15,051 nucleotides of DNA from CAZWMK01 sp964635065 (GTDB lineage: Bacteria; Pseudomonadota; Alphaproteobacteria; Sphingomonadales; Sphingomonadaceae). Under the pieces are notes generated by a model, which saw only the letters and a list, made by a program, of their open reading frames with translations, had not been told where the DNA came from and ran no database searches. The position numbers were made by a program, and so were the translations under genes. Positions 14,054 through 15,051 of this stretch are shown one piece after another. The DNA lies in NCBI GenBank assembly GCA_964635065.1, contig CAZWMK010000055.1, forward strand, positions 1-15,051, read 5' to 3'. The first letter of the stretch is position 1. Every line of letters begins with the position of its first letter.

Positions 14054-15051
14054 ATGGATATGCGCGCACTCGCCCAAAGCAGCAAGGCCTGGCCGTTCGA
14101 AGAAGCACGCAAGCTTGTCGAACGCTACAAGGATGCGCCGCCCGCCAAGGGTCATGTCCTGTTCGAAACCGGCTATGGCCCGTCGGGACTGCCGCACATC
14201 GGGACCTTTGGCGAAGTGGCGCGCACCACCATGGTACGCCGCGCCTTTGCCCAGCTGTCCGACCTGCCGACGCGCCTCATCGCCTTTTCCGATGACATGG
14301 ACGGCCTGAGGAAAGTGCCCGACAATGTGCCGCATCAGGACATGCTGGCCCAGCACCTTGGCAAGCCGCTGACACAGGTGCCCGATCCGTTCGGCACGCA
14401 TGAAAGCTTCGGCCATCACAACAATGCCCGGCTTCGCAGTTTCCTCGATCATTTCGGCTTCGAATATGAGTTCCTGTCGGCAACCGACTGCTATGGCTCC
14501 GGCCGCTTCGACGACACGCTCCGTGCCGTCCTCGCCAATTACGATGCCGTGATCAATGTCATCCTGCCGACATTGGGGCCGGAACGGCGCGCCACCTATT
14601 CTCCCTTCCTGCCCGTCTGTCCGAAAACCGGCATCGTCCTGCAAGAACCGATGGTGGACCGTGATGTTGCGGCTGGCACCATCACCTATATCGACCCGAA
14701 CGACGGCGAACGCATGACCGTTCCTGTCACGGGTGGCGCATGCAAGCTGCAATGGAAGGTCGACTGGGCGATGCGCTGGGTCGCGCTTGGTGTCGATTAT
14801 GAAATGGCGGGCAAGGACCTCATCGATTCCGTCACGCTGTCGTCAAAGATCGCCCGGATCCTGGGCGCCAAGCCGCCCGAGGGCTTCAACTATGAACTGT
14901 TCCTCGATGAAAACGGCCAGAAGATCTCGAAATCGAAGGGCAATGGCCTGACCATCGAACAATGGCTGACCTATGCCGCGCCCGAAAGCCTGGCGCTTTA
15001 CATGTATCAGCAACCGCGCAAGGCAAAGAAGCTGAGCTGGGACGTCATCCC
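14054..15051 (+). CDS. lysK: Lysyl-tRNA synthetase, class I, 3'-partial
   Basis: This enzyme charges tRNA-Lys with lysine in the cytoplasm. The frame is open from the ATG at 14054 to the window end (332 codons plus two bases), against a usual length of about 520-550, so the C-terminal anticodon-binding part lies outside. It is the class I form: the HIGH-type signature is PHIGTF (His48-Gly50) and the KMSKS-type loop is KISKS (290-294), both of the class I catalytic fold; class II LysRS has neither. Segments such as FETGYGPSGLPHIG, DDMDGLRKVP and QWKVDWAMRW are characteristic. Class I LysRS is common in archaea and alphaproteobacteria, which supports the taxonomic guess. A second in-frame ATG lies two codons on, so the exact start could be either. 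Divergent from the helicase gene. Confidence 0.95.
   Translation, partial: MDMRALAQSSKAWPFEEARKLVERYKDAPPAKGHVLFETGYGPSGLPHIGTFGEVARTTMVRRAFAQLSDLPTRLIAFSDDMDGLRKVPDNVPHQDMLAQHLGKPLTQVPDPFGTHESFGHHNNARLRSFLDHFGFEYEFLSATDCYGSGRFDDTLRAVLANYDAVINVILPTLGPERRATYSPFLPVCPKTGIVLQEPMVDRDVAAGTITYIDPNDGERMTVPVTGGACKLQWKVDWAMRWVALGVDYEMAGKDLIDSVTLSSKIARILGAKPPEGFNYELFLDENGQKISKSKGNGLTIEQWLTYAAPESLALYMYQQPRKAKKLSWDVI

Noticed and set aside
13165..14295. 376-codon plus-strand frame spanning helicase antisense and the lysK start in another frame
   Set aside because: It would overlap two convincing genes and switches between unrelated shadow sequence; lysK frame at 14054 shows class I LysRS motifs instead.

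Overview
This GC-rich, gene-dense window looks like chromosome from an alphaproteobacterium, most likely a member of the Sphingomonadales. The clues are a class I (archaeal-type) lysyl-tRNA synthetase, a cysteine-type soluble NAD-dependent formate dehydrogenase, and HerA-like and DinG-like proteins of a kind I associate with sphingomonads. No phylogeny was run, so the order is an inference. Both 10-base runs of N sit inside genes (332-341 and 12939-12948). In each case the reading frame before and after the run disagrees by an amount that fits a fixed-length placeholder rather than a real mutation, so both broken genes are probably intact in the organism.

Layout from left to right. (1) 1-3823, plus strand: the 3' part of fdsA (formate dehydrogenase alpha), fdsD (delta) overlapping it by four bases, and a Bcr/CflA-type MFS transporter, apparently one transcription unit. 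A 12-codon mini-ORF fits exactly between fdsD and the transporter. (2) 3904-5325, plus: an aldehyde dehydrogenase, ending at a strong two-way terminator (5348-5387). (3) 6260-5403, minus: purU, formyltetrahydrofolate deformylase, convergent with the aldehyde dehydrogenase gene. (4) 7917-6346, minus: a HerA/FtsK-type ATPase with a proline-rich linker and a winged-helix-like C-terminus. (5) 7962-9578, plus: a type I Baeyer-Villiger monooxygenase, divergent from the ATPase. (6) 14016-9588, minus: a DinG/XPD-type Fe-S helicase, sixA, a PaaI-type thioesterase and a cytochrome b561, closely spaced and possibly co-transcribed. (7) 14054-15051, plus: the 5' part of lysK, divergent from the helicase and running off the window.

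How they fit together: the left part has a one-carbon theme. PurU releases formate from 10-formyl-tetrahydrofolate, and the Fds complex oxidises formate to CO2 with reduction of NAD+. This is a functional link by pathway, not proof of co-regulation. The rest is mostly housekeeping or stand-alone metabolism. No tRNA, rRNA, CRISPR array, insertion sequence, phage gene or toxin-antitoxin pair was seen. No stretch longer than 300 bases lacks a gene; the longest gaps are roughly 65-85 bases. I do not see a clear undescribed multi-gene system. The best leads are an apparently degenerate exonuclease-like N-terminal region in the helicase, the ATPase-plus-winged-helix architecture, the coupled mini-ORF, and a perfect palindrome upstream of purU.
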